A DNA stretch of 64,000 nt, from positions 1,016,440 through 1,080,439 of the forward strand of contig NZ_JABEKX010000002.1 in the NCBI RefSeq assembly GCF_013407595.1, written 5' to 3'. The translations under genes were made by a program, and so were the position numbers. Origin of the DNA: Lacticaseibacillus absianus. Its GTDB lineage: Bacteria; Bacillota; Bacilli; Lactobacillales; Lactobacillaceae. This document shows positions 16,811 through 24,503 of the stretch, in pieces (positions within the stretch are counted from its first letter, which is position 1; every line of letters begins with the position of its first letter). A model generated the notes under the pieces. It was not told where the DNA came from. It was given only the letters and a program-made list of their open reading frames with translations, and ran no database searches.

Positions 16811-17860
16811 ATGACAAAACAGCGATCTAGTGAGCCACAACGCAAAGGCCGACTGCTTAAGTTGGTCACGCTCGTACTGCTCACCACCCTCATGCTTGCC
16901 GGCGGGTATGCGCTCCACCTCTATTCACAGACCAAAGTGGCGATCGACAAGACCTACGTCAAGAACAAAGCCACAACCAAGAAGACGGTTAACCTCGCAG
17001 ATCAAAAACCCATCAGTATCTTGCTGATGGGGACCGACACCGGCGAGTTCGGGCGCTCTGATACTGGGCGTTCTGACACGATGATCGTGGTGACCATCAA
17101 CCCGCAAGGTAAGCGGACGACGATGATCAGTATTCCGCGAGACACGCTTGCGGAAATGACAACCAGTCAGTACACGGGTTATCAAAAGATCAACGCGGCG
17201 TACACCTTCGGCGGCGTTGACGCCACCGTCGCAACGATCAAAACCCTGATCAATGTGCCGATCAACTATTACGTGATCGTCAACATGGCCGGGCTGGAGA
17301 AAATCGTTGACGGCATCGGCGGCATCGACGTCAACGTCAAGTTCAGTTGGAGCGACCCATACTCACACGGAACGTTCACTAAGGGCCCTGCGCACCTAAA
17401 CGGTAAGCAGGCATTAGCCTACGCACGCATGCGCCATGCCGACCCCGAGGGTGACTATGGCCGCCAGCAGCGGCAACAAGAGGTGATCACCGCAATCGTC
17501 AAAAATGCCCTGTCGGCGAAGTCACTGACGAACTATAAGTCGCTGATGACCTCACTATCAAACAGTATGCGTACCGACCTCACCTTCGACGAAATGGTGA
17601 CGATCGCTGAAAATTACCGGGGTGCGGCTAAAACGATCAACAAGTCAACCCTCCAGGGGCTTGGCGCATACATTAGTAGCGCCGCGTATCAAGTCCCGAC
17701 GACGGCCGACCTCCAAAAAACTTCTGATCTGGCCCGCACCGAACTCGGGCTGGCGACGACCACGCTGGATAACTTCAACACGAAGCAGAATGCACTCAAC
17801 ACGCAGATGGGCTTCAACTGGAACGATTTGAATAACCCGACTTACCACGTTTATCGGTAA
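16811..17860 (+). CDS. LytR-CpsA-Psr (LCP) family wall polymer ligase
   Basis: A 349-residue LCP protein. A basic N-terminus and one membrane helix (LVTLVLLTTLMLAGGYAL) are followed by the extracellular LCP domain: ISILLMGTDTGEFGRSDTGRSDTMIVV, ISIPRDTL, KINAAYTFGG, and YARMRHADPEGDYGRQQRQQ. The Asp and Arg residues in these motifs bind the pyrophosphate lipid. LCP enzymes attach teichoic acids or capsule-type polymers to peptidoglycan. It is a single gene with GGAGG before the ATG and a terminator after it. It could anchor the polysaccharide made by the 2-9 kb operon. Confidence 0.93.
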   Translation: MTKQRSSEPQRKGRLLKLVTLVLLTTLMLAGGYALHLYSQTKVAIDKTYVKNKATTKKTVNLADQKPISILLMGTDTGEFGRSDTGRSDTMIVVTINPQGKRTTMISIPRDTLAEMTTSQYTGYQKINAAYTFGGVDATVATIKTLINVPINYYVIVNMAGLEKIVDGIGGIDVNVKFSWSDPYSHGTFTKGPAHLNGKQALAYARMRHADPEGDYGRQQRQQEVITAIVKNALSAKSLTNYKSLMTSLSNSMRTDLTFDEMVTIAENYRGAAKTINKSTLQGLGAYISSAAYQVPTTADLQKTSDLARTELGLATTTLDNFNTKQNALNTQMGFNWNDLNNPTYHVYR

Positions 17861-17867
17861 ATGATCG

Positions 17868-17891
17868 CCCCGCGGCAACGCGGGGTTTTTT
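17868..17891 (+). terminator. Terminator after the LCP gene
   Basis: CCCCGCG and CGCGGGG form a 7-bp stem with a 4-base loop, followed by TTTTTT. Confidence 0.9.
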
Positions 17892-17941
17892 GCGCCCCTG
17901 CCACGCCAAAAACGAGCGGTCCCCCGCTCGTCTGCCTGGCC

Positions 17942-18331
17942 TCACAGCTCTGCGCGCTCGCGCCAGCTGAACAGGAGCCGGGTCGGATCGCGCATCGCCA
18001 TGCGATAATGGGCGGCGGCTTGCAGGAAATCTTGCACTAAAGCAGGCTGCGCCGTGTAGTAGCGGCCGTTCGGGGCCTGGTTCGGGACCAACTGTAGCGG
18101 GCCCGCCTTGAAATCACCGGCCTGTAGCTGCTGATTCAACATGATGCTGAACGCCGTCGCCGTCAGCTTGGCGGTCGCCAAGCCGCCGTGATGATCCTCG
18201 TAGACAATGTCACCGCGCCAGCGATCCGACAACGCGAAGATAAAGCCGATCAACTCAGGCTCGCGCACGGTCACCGTCTGCACGTGCCGCCGCAGCTTGG
18301 TGATCAACTGCTGTAATTGCACATCGAACAT
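17942..18331 (-). CDS. Hypothetical protein, about 129 residues
   Basis: A soluble, uncharacterised protein of 129 residues. It begins MFDVQLQQLITKLRRHVQTV and contains PELIGFIFALSDRWRGDIVYEDHHGG and LVQDFLQAAAHYRMAM. No recognisable catalytic motif or membrane segment was seen. The ATG at 18331 is chosen because GGAGGAGGG lies 6 bases upstream; the ATG at 18337 overlaps that site. The same frame stays open far upstream (to 18703), but that stretch runs through a terminator and is not coding. It is expressed separately from its neighbours. Confidence 0.6.
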   Translation of the reverse strand: MFDVQLQQLITKLRRHVQTVTVREPELIGFIFALSDRWRGDIVYEDHHGGLATAKLTATAFSIMLNQQLQAGDFKAGPLQLVPNQAPNGRYYTAQPALVQDFLQAAAHYRMAMRDPTRLLFSWRERAEL

Positions 18332-18452
18332 GGTCATCCCTCCTCCTAAGCTTGCGGCCAGTCTACCCCGCGCAACGCCCGCCGTCAAAATATCTGCTTG
18401 ACCCCCAGTGATGCTCGCGACTGAGCCGGCGCCCCGCCCTGAACCACGGCGC

Positions 18453-18480
18453 AAAAAAGCGTCACACGGTTGCGTGACGC
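18453..18480 (-). terminator. Terminator after the DUF2252 gene
   Basis: GCGTCAC and GTGACGC form a 7-bp stem followed on the minus strand by TTTTTT. Confidence 0.85.
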
Positions 18481-18540
18481 CATACGGGCGCATGTTCTGC
18501 ATCGCGGGGACTGCGCGCTTTTGTCGCGTGCCGGTGCGCC

Positions 18541-19899
18541 CTAGCCGACTGCCGCCACGAAGGCCGCGTAGTCGTCGATCACCTGTTGCAGGTAATCCTT
18601 GCACCACCGCTGCACGGCCAGGTCGAAGTGCTTGTCCATGTACCCAGCCGCCACGGCCGCCGATGGGCTCTGCGCATGGGCGAGCGCCAGCAGGTAGGCG
18701 CAAACGTGGCAGTACGCCTCATACTGCGGCCAATCCAAAGCAGCCGGGTCGATCGACTCCTTCATGTCCCGGAACTGGCGGACATAAAACGACTTGCCCG
18801 CCGCATTGAACCAACCGAGAAACGGGTCAGATGCTTTTTGGAGGATCTGCTGAGCGGCGATGATCCGCTGGCCCTCGCTGACCTCACGCTGCTGGTCCAC
18901 GGTCTGATCGTTCGGCGCCAACTCGCGCCGGCGCGGCAGCGCCTCTTTGACCTGCAACACGAGGTGGCTCCCGCCCATTCCGGTCAAGAGGATCAAGTAG
19001 CAGCTCGTCCCGAAGCTCCCGATCCCCACTGAATGGCGGACCACATCGGTCACGTGGTACTGGCTCAGGAGCAGGCCCACGTCGGCGCGGACCGTGTCTT
19101 GGTACGCGCTGAACCCCGCCAGCAAGGCCGCGCGCGTGTCCCCACTCACCGTGACCGTCCGTGGCGGCGCCGGCTTGAAGCGCAGCTGACCGGCAACGGT
19201 CGCGGTGTACTTTTTGACCACCGACTCCGAATCGCGCGCCGCGGCGCGCTCGCGGATGCGGGTGAGAAACTCGAGGTCGATCTCGTCGGGCAAGGCGGCC
19301 GCCAGCGCCGAGACCGCACTGGACGCATAGAACCGCGTCAGGGCCCCCTGCTTGAAGGCATGCTTGACGGTCTTGCGGTAAGTCCGCACCACGTGGCGCG
19401 CGAGGTCATCCAATGCTGCCTCATCGAAGCGATCCTGCGCGCCCAGCAAGTAGACACTGGTCACGAGTCGCTTGACATCGAACTCGAACGCGTTGGGCGC
19501 TGCCTCATCGAAATCGTTCAAGTCGAACAAGAGGTTCCGCTCCGGCGACGCATAGAAGCCGAAGTTCTGCAAGTGCGCATCGCCGTCGCCTAGCACGCGG
19601 ATCCCGGACTGAGCCCCATGGCTGAGATCATACGCCATCAGCTCAGCGGTCCCACGGAAAAACGCGGCCGGGCTGGCGAGCATTTTGGCGTGCCGGGCCG
19701 GCAGCAGCGTCTGGATCAGGTTCGCCTCGATCGCCTGAATGAAGGCGACCGGGTCGCGCTGCCGCACCGGGCGCAAGCGCAGGCTGTCGATCGGCACACG
19801 TGCGCGCAGCTGCTGGCCCAAGTCGTGAAGCTCACGCTGGCTACCGACCGCGATCGTGTGGCGTAGCGCAAACAGTTCATCTAACATGTTGTCTTGCAT
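18541..19899 (-). CDS. DUF2252 family protein
   Basis: A 452-residue DUF2252 protein. Diagnostic features are FFRGTAELMAYDL near residue 85, then VLGDGDAHLQNFGFYASPERNLLFDLNDFDEAAPNAFEFDVKRLV near residue 105: an HLxNFG and DxNDFDE pattern like that of aminoglycoside phosphotransferase/kinase-fold proteins. A later QVKEALPRR and YVRQFRDMK complete the family pattern. The kinase-like layout suggests nucleotide-dependent phosphotransfer, but no substrate is established for the family. GAGGTGA precedes the ATG. Most homologues are actinobacterial or proteobacterial, so acquisition by transfer is possible, though codon use here looks like its neighbours. Confidence 0.88.
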   Translation of the reverse strand: MQDNMLDELFALRHTIAVGSQRELHDLGQQLRARVPIDSLRLRPVRQRDPVAFIQAIEANLIQTLLPARHAKMLASPAAFFRGTAELMAYDLSHGAQSGIRVLGDGDAHLQNFGFYASPERNLLFDLNDFDEAAPNAFEFDVKRLVTSVYLLGAQDRFDEAALDDLARHVVRTYRKTVKHAFKQGALTRFYASSAVSALAAALPDEIDLEFLTRIRERAAARDSESVVKKYTATVAGQLRFKPAPPRTVTVSGDTRAALLAGFSAYQDTVRADVGLLLSQYHVTDVVRHSVGIGSFGTSCYLILLTGMGGSHLVLQVKEALPRRRELAPNDQTVDQQREVSEGQRIIAAQQILQKASDPFLGWFNAAGKSFYVRQFRDMKESIDPAALDWPQYEAYCHVCAYLLALAHAQSPSAAVAAGYMDKHFDLAVQRWCKDYLQQVIDDYAAFVAAVG

Positions 19900-19978
19900 C
19901 TTCTCACCTCTGGTCCCACGCTACCGCATCACGCGGCACGTTGCAAGCCTGCTGCAGACTTAGCCCCGCAACGACAAA

Positions 19979-20002
19979 GCAGCCTCCCGTATGAGAGGCT
20001 GC
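19979..20002 (-). terminator. Terminator after the TetR gene
   Basis: GCAGCCTC and GAGGCTGC form an 8-bp stem with an 8-base loop; a TTTGTCGTT tail follows on the minus strand. Confidence 0.7.
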
Positions 20003-20029
20003 CCGATCGTTCTACGCTTCCTAGTCGCC

Positions 20030-20638
20030 TCAGCTGGCGGTGTTTTCGATCCCAGCCGCCAACTCGACGGCCTTCGGGTTTTCCGAGAAGCGGCCGTTGA
20101 CGATGAAGTCTTGGATCACCGCCTTGAGGATGTCGATCATCTGCTCGCGCGTGATGTCGATGAACCCAGGGGCCATCAGGTTGGCCACCCCGGTCGCGAC
20201 GATCCACAGGCCGGAGATCGTGTTCGCCTGCTGCGCCGGTGTCAGCGCGCGCGCCGGCGCGTAAGTATTCAGGCGCTTGACTGCCGTCGTCAGCGCGAAG
20301 TCGCGCATCTCGGTCACCCCGAAGTGATCCTCGACAAAGACGGCGCGGTACAAGGCGCGGTTGTCCAAAGCAAAATTGATGTACGCCAGACCCAGATCAA
20401 CGATCGGGTCGGTCGTGAAGCGTCGGGCCATCTTCTCGGCCAGCGTGTGCTTGATCTGCGTCATCACCGACTGCTTGAGTTCGGCCATGTTGGCGAACTC
20501 CAAGTAGATCGGCTGCGTCGAGCACCCCATGCGCTTGGCGATATTACGGGCGGTGAAGTGCTTGAAGCCCTCTTCGACCACCAATTCGTAGGCCGCGGCT
20601 AAGATCTGATCATGTGTGATCGTTTTTTTGCGTGCCAC
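20030..20638 (-). CDS. TetR/AcrR family transcriptional regulator
   Basis: A 202-residue TetR-type repressor. The N-terminal helix-turn-helix spans residues about 8-55 (HDQILAAAYELVVEEGFKHFTARNIAKRMGCSTQPIYLEF). The ligand-binding C-terminal domain includes VDLGLAYINFALDNRALYRAVF. The start is GTG 20638, preceded by GGGGGAA at an 8-base gap. The divergent neighbour is pepS, with 274 bases between them; its target is not evident, and no clear palindromic operator was found by eye in this gap. Confidence 0.85.
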   Translation of the reverse strand: MARKKTITHDQILAAAYELVVEEGFKHFTARNIAKRMGCSTQPIYLEFANMAELKQSVMTQIKHTLAEKMARRFTTDPIVDLGLAYINFALDNRALYRAVFVEDHFGVTEMRDFALTTAVKRLNTYAPARALTPAQQANTISGLWIVATGVANLMAPGFIDITREQMIDILKAVIQDFIVNGRFSENPKAVELAAGIENTAS

Positions 20639-20912
20639 GTGATATTCCCCCTATTCTTCCAGCTCCACTCCCACGAAGCCGGCCAGCAATCGAATGGCGC
20701 AACTACTGTTATCGTTATTTTACCAGAGGCACACGCAAACGCAAACATTATCATTAAAAAAATCATGCCACGATAGCCATCGGCTTACGCTCCCGGTGAA
20801 ATAACATCGGGCTCCTGATCCGTGTGGCGCTAGGCCGCTCGAGGGACGTTATGTTCCCCCGTCTGTCGGTTTTTGGTACAATGAAGGGATTAAAGTAAAG
20901 TGAGGGAACCCG
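20639..20912. promoter_or_regulatory. Divergent control region between the TetR gene and pepS
   Basis: It holds a likely extended -10 element for pepS (TGGTACAAT at about 20875) and a TAAAAT-type -10 for the TetR gene near 20720. AT-rich bases around 20700-20760 contrast with the GC-rich coding flanks. Confidence 0.45.
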
Positions 20913-22148
20913 ATGACAAACACACAATTCGCTGAGAACCTGCGCAAGTATGCCGAGCTGACCGTCGACCTCGGCGCCGGGGTGCACCCAGGGGACACCG
21001 TCTACCTGCAAATCGGCACCGACCAAGTCGAACTCGCCCACCTGATCACGGAAGCCGCGTACGCCCGCGGTGCTGCCGAGGTCGCCCTGTGGTGGCAAGA
21101 CGACTTCACCCGCCGCCAAGACATGCTGCACATGCAAGAAGACCGCCTGTTCAACCAGCCGCCCCAAACCCAGGCGATGATGGACTACTGGCTGAGCCAC
21201 AACGCCAAGCGCATCACCGTGCACTCCGCCGACCCAGATAACCTCGCCGGCGTGCCGAGCGCACGCGTGGCAGGGTTTCAGGCCGGGTTCCAGCAGGCCT
21301 ACGCCAAGCTATCCGAAGCGATCTCGGCCAACCGCATCAGCTGGACGATCATCGGCGCCGCCAGCCCGAAGTGGGCGCAAAAGGTGTTCCCGGACGCCCC
21401 GAGCGCTGAAGCGGCGACCGCTCAGCTCTGGGACGCGATCTTCAAGACCGTCCGCATCGACCAGCCAGACCCGACCGCGGCGTGGGTCGCTCACATCGAC
21501 AAGCTCAACGCGAAGGCCGCTTGGCTCAACGAACTGGCCCTCGATCGCCTGCACTACACGGCCCCAGGCACCGACCTGACCGTCGGCCTCCCTAAGGGCC
21601 ACATCTGGACCGCGGCCGGCGGGGAAAACCCGCAAGGCGACCGCTTCATCCCGAACATGCCGACCGAAGAAGTCTTCACCGTACCGGATAACCGCCGCAT
21701 CGATGGCACGGTCGCGTCGACCAAGCCGCTCTCCTATGCTGGCAATATCCTGGACGGCATGCACTTCACCTTCAAGGCGGGTCAAGTCGTTGATGCCCAT
21801 GCCGATCAAGGCGACGCGACACTCCAGCACCTGCTGAGCATCCGAGGGGCGCGGAGCCTGGGCGAAGTCTCCCTGGTGCCGGACCCCTCCCCGATCAGTC
21901 AGTCCGGTCTGATCTTCTTCAGCACCCTGTACGACGAGAACGCCTCCGACCACATGGCGCTCGGTCAAGCCTATCCGTTCTGCCTCGTTGGCGGCACCGA
22001 AATGACGACTGAAGAACTGACCGCCGCCGGCCTGAATGACGCGGACACCCACGTTGACTTCATGATGGGCTCCGCCCAGATGGACGTCGACGGGGTCACG
22101 GCAGACGGCCGTATCGTCCCGATCTTCCGCAACGGCGACTGGGCCTAA
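20913..22148 (+). CDS. pepS: Aminopeptidase, M29 family
   Basis: A 411-residue M29 aminopeptidase, the type called PepS in lactic acid bacteria. It releases N-terminal residues from peptides in the cytoplasm. Recognisable parts: GAGVHPGDTVYLQIGTDQVEL in the N-terminal domain, and the metal-site region with GGENPQGDRFIPNMPTEEVFTVPD (Glu ligands), LGEVSLVPDPSPISQSG, LYDENASDHMALGQAYPF (Glu, His, His) and HVDFMMGSAQMDVDG (Asp). AGTGAGGG precedes the ATG. A strong terminator follows. Confidence 0.93.
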   Translation: MTNTQFAENLRKYAELTVDLGAGVHPGDTVYLQIGTDQVELAHLITEAAYARGAAEVALWWQDDFTRRQDMLHMQEDRLFNQPPQTQAMMDYWLSHNAKRITVHSADPDNLAGVPSARVAGFQAGFQQAYAKLSEAISANRISWTIIGAASPKWAQKVFPDAPSAEAATAQLWDAIFKTVRIDQPDPTAAWVAHIDKLNAKAAWLNELALDRLHYTAPGTDLTVGLPKGHIWTAAGGENPQGDRFIPNMPTEEVFTVPDNRRIDGTVASTKPLSYAGNILDGMHFTFKAGQVVDAHADQGDATLQHLLSIRGARSLGEVSLVPDPSPISQSGLIFFSTLYDENASDHMALGQAYPFCLVGGTEMTTEELTAAGLNDADTHVDFMMGSAQMDVDGVTADGRIVPIFRNGDWA

Positions 22149-22183
22149 GCGATCTAGATCCACGCCAATCCCCACACATCTGG

Positions 22184-22215
22184 ACGGCCGCCTGTCAGCG
22201 ACAGGCGGCCGTTTT
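22184..22215 (+). terminator. Terminator after pepS
   Basis: ACGGCCGCCTGTC and GACAGGCGGCCGT form a perfect 13-bp stem with a 3-base loop, followed by TTTTG. Confidence 0.9.
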
Positions 22216-22826
22216 GTGTTGGCCACCCGGCCCGATCAGCCCCCAGCCACGCAACCGCACCCTCACTAGGGGCCGGCGACCGATCGGCGGCGCCCCCAGA
22301 CAAGGCAACACGTTGACCCGCGCGTTGCCGGTTGCACCCGCGCAGCGCTTCGGCGGATCGGGACACCAACCTGTCGTTTTTGGCGCGCCCAGACACACCA
22401 AAGCCGCCCCAGGGAAGCCCCCAGCGCGCCTTTGGCTGACGTGACCCGCCGTTGCCAGGCGGAGCCGCAGGACCGCGGCGGCTTGACGCCGCGTGGGCCT
22501 TGCGTGGCCGGTGTGTCAGCACACCGGCCGGACTTGATTAGATGCCTGCCGGAGCAGGGGCAACCCGACGGTTCGCACGATCGATTCATCCACATACCAC
22601 TGGCCTTTGCGTCCGTCAGTACGCGACGCTTCACTGCATATGCTCTGTGGGGGTTACTAGGCGAAAGCCTTGGATGATTTCACCAAGCCTGAAGGTCACC
22701 GGTGCCGGCAGCTGTCCGACATCACCTTAGACTCGAGCTCGACGTTACTGTAGCACGCCGTTGGTTTTTTGGCAAGCGGTTACACTCGGGCCGGGATGCC
22801 CGGCCTGGATCGACCAGTATTGACGC
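22216..22826. other. Gene-free, GC-rich stretch with several hairpins; possible structured RNA
   Basis: No reading frame here has a ribosome site and family-like protein. Structure is dense instead: a perfect 10-bp stem with a TCAG loop at 22506-22529, CCTGC/GCAGG around CGGA at 22545-22558, a GAAA-capped stem near 22660, CTTGG/CCAAG just after it, and GGTG/CACC near 22702-22727. A TTTTTT run lies on the plus strand near 22765, and a GGGCCGGGATGCCCGGCC hairpin lies at about 22788-22807 after nrdI. I could not match it to RNase P, tmRNA, SRP, T-box or cobalamin riboswitch consensus elements. Decayed mobile DNA is an alternative. Confidence 0.35.
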
Positions 22827-23315
22827 CTACTTGACCAAGGCGCGCTTGACGCCCCGGCGATCGAAGTCCGCCTGGTAGTTGCACATGCTCGTGTAGATCC
22901 GGTCCGCTTCCTCGTCGTTGCCACGCAGCTCGTACAGCCCGATCACCGGGGAGTTGAAGCGACGCGCGTAGTGTTTGGCGGTCAGGCCGAACTGCGCGTT
23001 GAAATTGCGGTTCCCGCTGCCGATGATCCCCAGCAAGTTCTCGGGGTCGGCTTCATCGAGCTCGTCACGAAAGTCCAGCGTCATCACCTCGCGGTAGCCG
23101 CTGTTGATGCCGTCACCGCCATCCAGGTAGGTCGGCACCATCGCGAAGAACGGCTGATCGAGAAAGCGGGCGTCGAAGCTCGGCGTGAATTCCACGGCCT
23201 CGATGCGCGGGCAGTGCGCGTCGGCGGCGTGCGCCTTATCTGCATAGCGCGTCAGCCGCTGCACGAACGCGCGGGTGTTCCCAGAGATCGAGACATAAAA
23301 CAGCTTGAGCATCAT
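22827..23315 (-). CDS. nrdI: NrdI, flavodoxin-like activator of class Ib ribonucleotide reductase
   Basis: A 162-residue NrdI. The FMN phosphate loop is FYVSISGNTRAFVQRL at the N-terminus and the NrdI-type flavin loop is IGSGNRNFNAQFGLTAKHYARRF near residue 100. NrdI supplies oxidant to NrdF to build its dimanganese-tyrosyl radical. It overlaps the 3' end of nrdF by 4 bases (ATGA), so the two are coupled. Two adjacent ATG codons could serve as start. Confidence 0.93.
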   Translation of the reverse strand: MMLKLFYVSISGNTRAFVQRLTRYADKAHAADAHCPRIEAVEFTPSFDARFLDQPFFAMVPTYLDGGDGINSGYREVMTLDFRDELDEADPENLLGIIGSGNRNFNAQFGLTAKHYARRFNSPVIGLYELRGNDEEADRIYTSMCNYQADFDRRGVKRALVK

Positions 23316-24307
23316 CGGTCACCCGCTTCCGGATCGGTGATCACGTCGATGTTGTAGTCGTCATCCGACATCGCCTCGACTTGGCCCAGCAGGTAGCCGT
23401 TGCCGACTTGGGAGAAGAAGTCGTGGTTCGAGGTGGTGGTGTTGATCCCGTTCATGATGATCGGGTTGACGTCACTGGCCGTGGTCGGGAACAGCCCGCC
23501 CTTGCCCAGGTTCATCAAGGCCTTGTTCGCATTGTACTCGACGAAGGTCATCACCTCGTCCGTCCAGCCCACCTGATCGTAGCAGAGGCCGGCGTACTTG
23601 GTCTCGTTCTCGTACAGCTTGTAGAGCAGGTCGTAGGCCCAGTCGTCTTGCGCCTGCTTCTCGGCGTCTGAGAGCTGGTTGTAGCCGATCTGGTACTTGT
23701 AGCCGATGTAGGTCCCGTGAACGGACTCGTCGCGCAGGATCAGCTTGATGATCTCGGCGACGTTGTTGAGCTTGTTGTTGCCCAGGTAGTACAGCGGGGT
23801 ATAGAACCCGGAGTAAAACAGACAGGTCTCCAAGAAGACATTCGCGACCTTCTTGTGCAGCGGGTCTGGGTCGTTGCGGTAGAGATCGACGATCCACTTA
23901 GCCTTGTTCTGCAAGAACTCTTCGGAGTCGGACCACTGGAAGATCTCATCGATCTCGCTTTGCGTGTTCAGGGTGGAGAAGATCGTCGAGTAGGACTTCG
24001 CGTGAACGGATTCCATGAACTGGATGTTGTTCAACACCGCCTTTTCGTGCGGCGTGATCGCGCCTTGTGTCAGCGCGCGCATCCCGTCTTGGCTCTGCAC
24101 TGTGTCCAGCAGGGTCAGCCCGCCGAAGACGTGGCCGACGACCCACTGGTGGGTGCTGTCGAGCTCGCGCCAGTCGTCCATGTCGTTCGAGACTGGCACA
24201 CGGGTGTCGAGCCAGAACTGTTCAGTCAGCTTCTCCCAGGTCGCCTTATCGACGTCATCAGACACGCGATCCCAGTTGACGGCGTTGTAATTCTCGTTGA
24301 AAGTCAT
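23312..24307 (-). CDS. nrdF: Class Ib ribonucleotide reductase, beta subunit
   Basis: A 331-residue NrdF that carries the metal-radical cofactor. Ligands are visible in MESVHAKSYS (Glu, His) and RDESVHGTYIGYKYQ (Glu, His); the radical tyrosine lies in CLFYSGFYTPLYYLG. It works with NrdE, encoded divergently, and with NrdI just downstream. The ATG at 24307 follows AAAGGGGAAA. Most relatives have nrdHIEF or nrdEF in one operon; here alpha and beta subunits are divergent and no nrdH gene lies nearby. Confidence 0.96.
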   Translation of the reverse strand: MTFNENYNAVNWDRVSDDVDKATWEKLTEQFWLDTRVPVSNDMDDWRELDSTHQWVVGHVFGGLTLLDTVQSQDGMRALTQGAITPHEKAVLNNIQFMESVHAKSYSTIFSTLNTQSEIDEIFQWSDSEEFLQNKAKWIVDLYRNDPDPLHKKVANVFLETCLFYSGFYTPLYYLGNNKLNNVAEIIKLILRDESVHGTYIGYKYQIGYNQLSDAEKQAQDDWAYDLLYKLYENETKYAGLCYDQVGWTDEVMTFVEYNANKALMNLGKGGLFPTTASDVNPIIMNGINTTTSNHDFFSQVGNGYLLGQVEAMSDDDYNIDVITDPEAGDR

Positions 24308-24378
24308 GATTTCCCCTTTTCCGCGCTGTTCAAGTGCGCGCCGTTATGGTAGATTAGAAGTTTGGCAACTTGTGAAAT

Positions 24379-24425
24379 TCCCAATATGTAGTCAACTAAT
24401 TGACCGCAACCACAATATACAGTAT
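24379..24425. promoter_or_regulatory. Two NrdR-type boxes in the nrdF/nrdE divergent region
   Basis: CAATATGTAGT begins at 24382 and CAATATACAGT begins at 24413. Both fit the NrdR consensus acaCwATATwTwGTgt, and they are spaced exactly 31 bp, or three helical turns, which is the arrangement required for cooperative NrdR binding. They sit between the divergent promoters, so one repressor site could control both subunits. Confidence 0.82.
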
Positions 24426-24503
24426 TATACGGACATCGGCAAGCCATTTCGCCCACATGCGGTGGTGCGCCCCATCACAGTACCCGAAGGAGTAGAGAAC
24501 GCC

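Noticed and set aside
17942..18703. A 253-residue protein extending the hypothetical gene upstream
   Set aside because: The extra part runs through the DUF2252 terminator and lacks a ribosome site; GGAGGAGGG sits directly before the ATG at 18331.
22434..22770. RNase P RNA, tmRNA, SRP RNA or cobalamin riboswitch at the structured gap next to nrdI
   Set aside because: The conserved sequence elements of these RNAs, such as the RNase P GAGGAAAGTCC block, the tmRNA tag and T-arm, and the B12 box, were not found on either strand.
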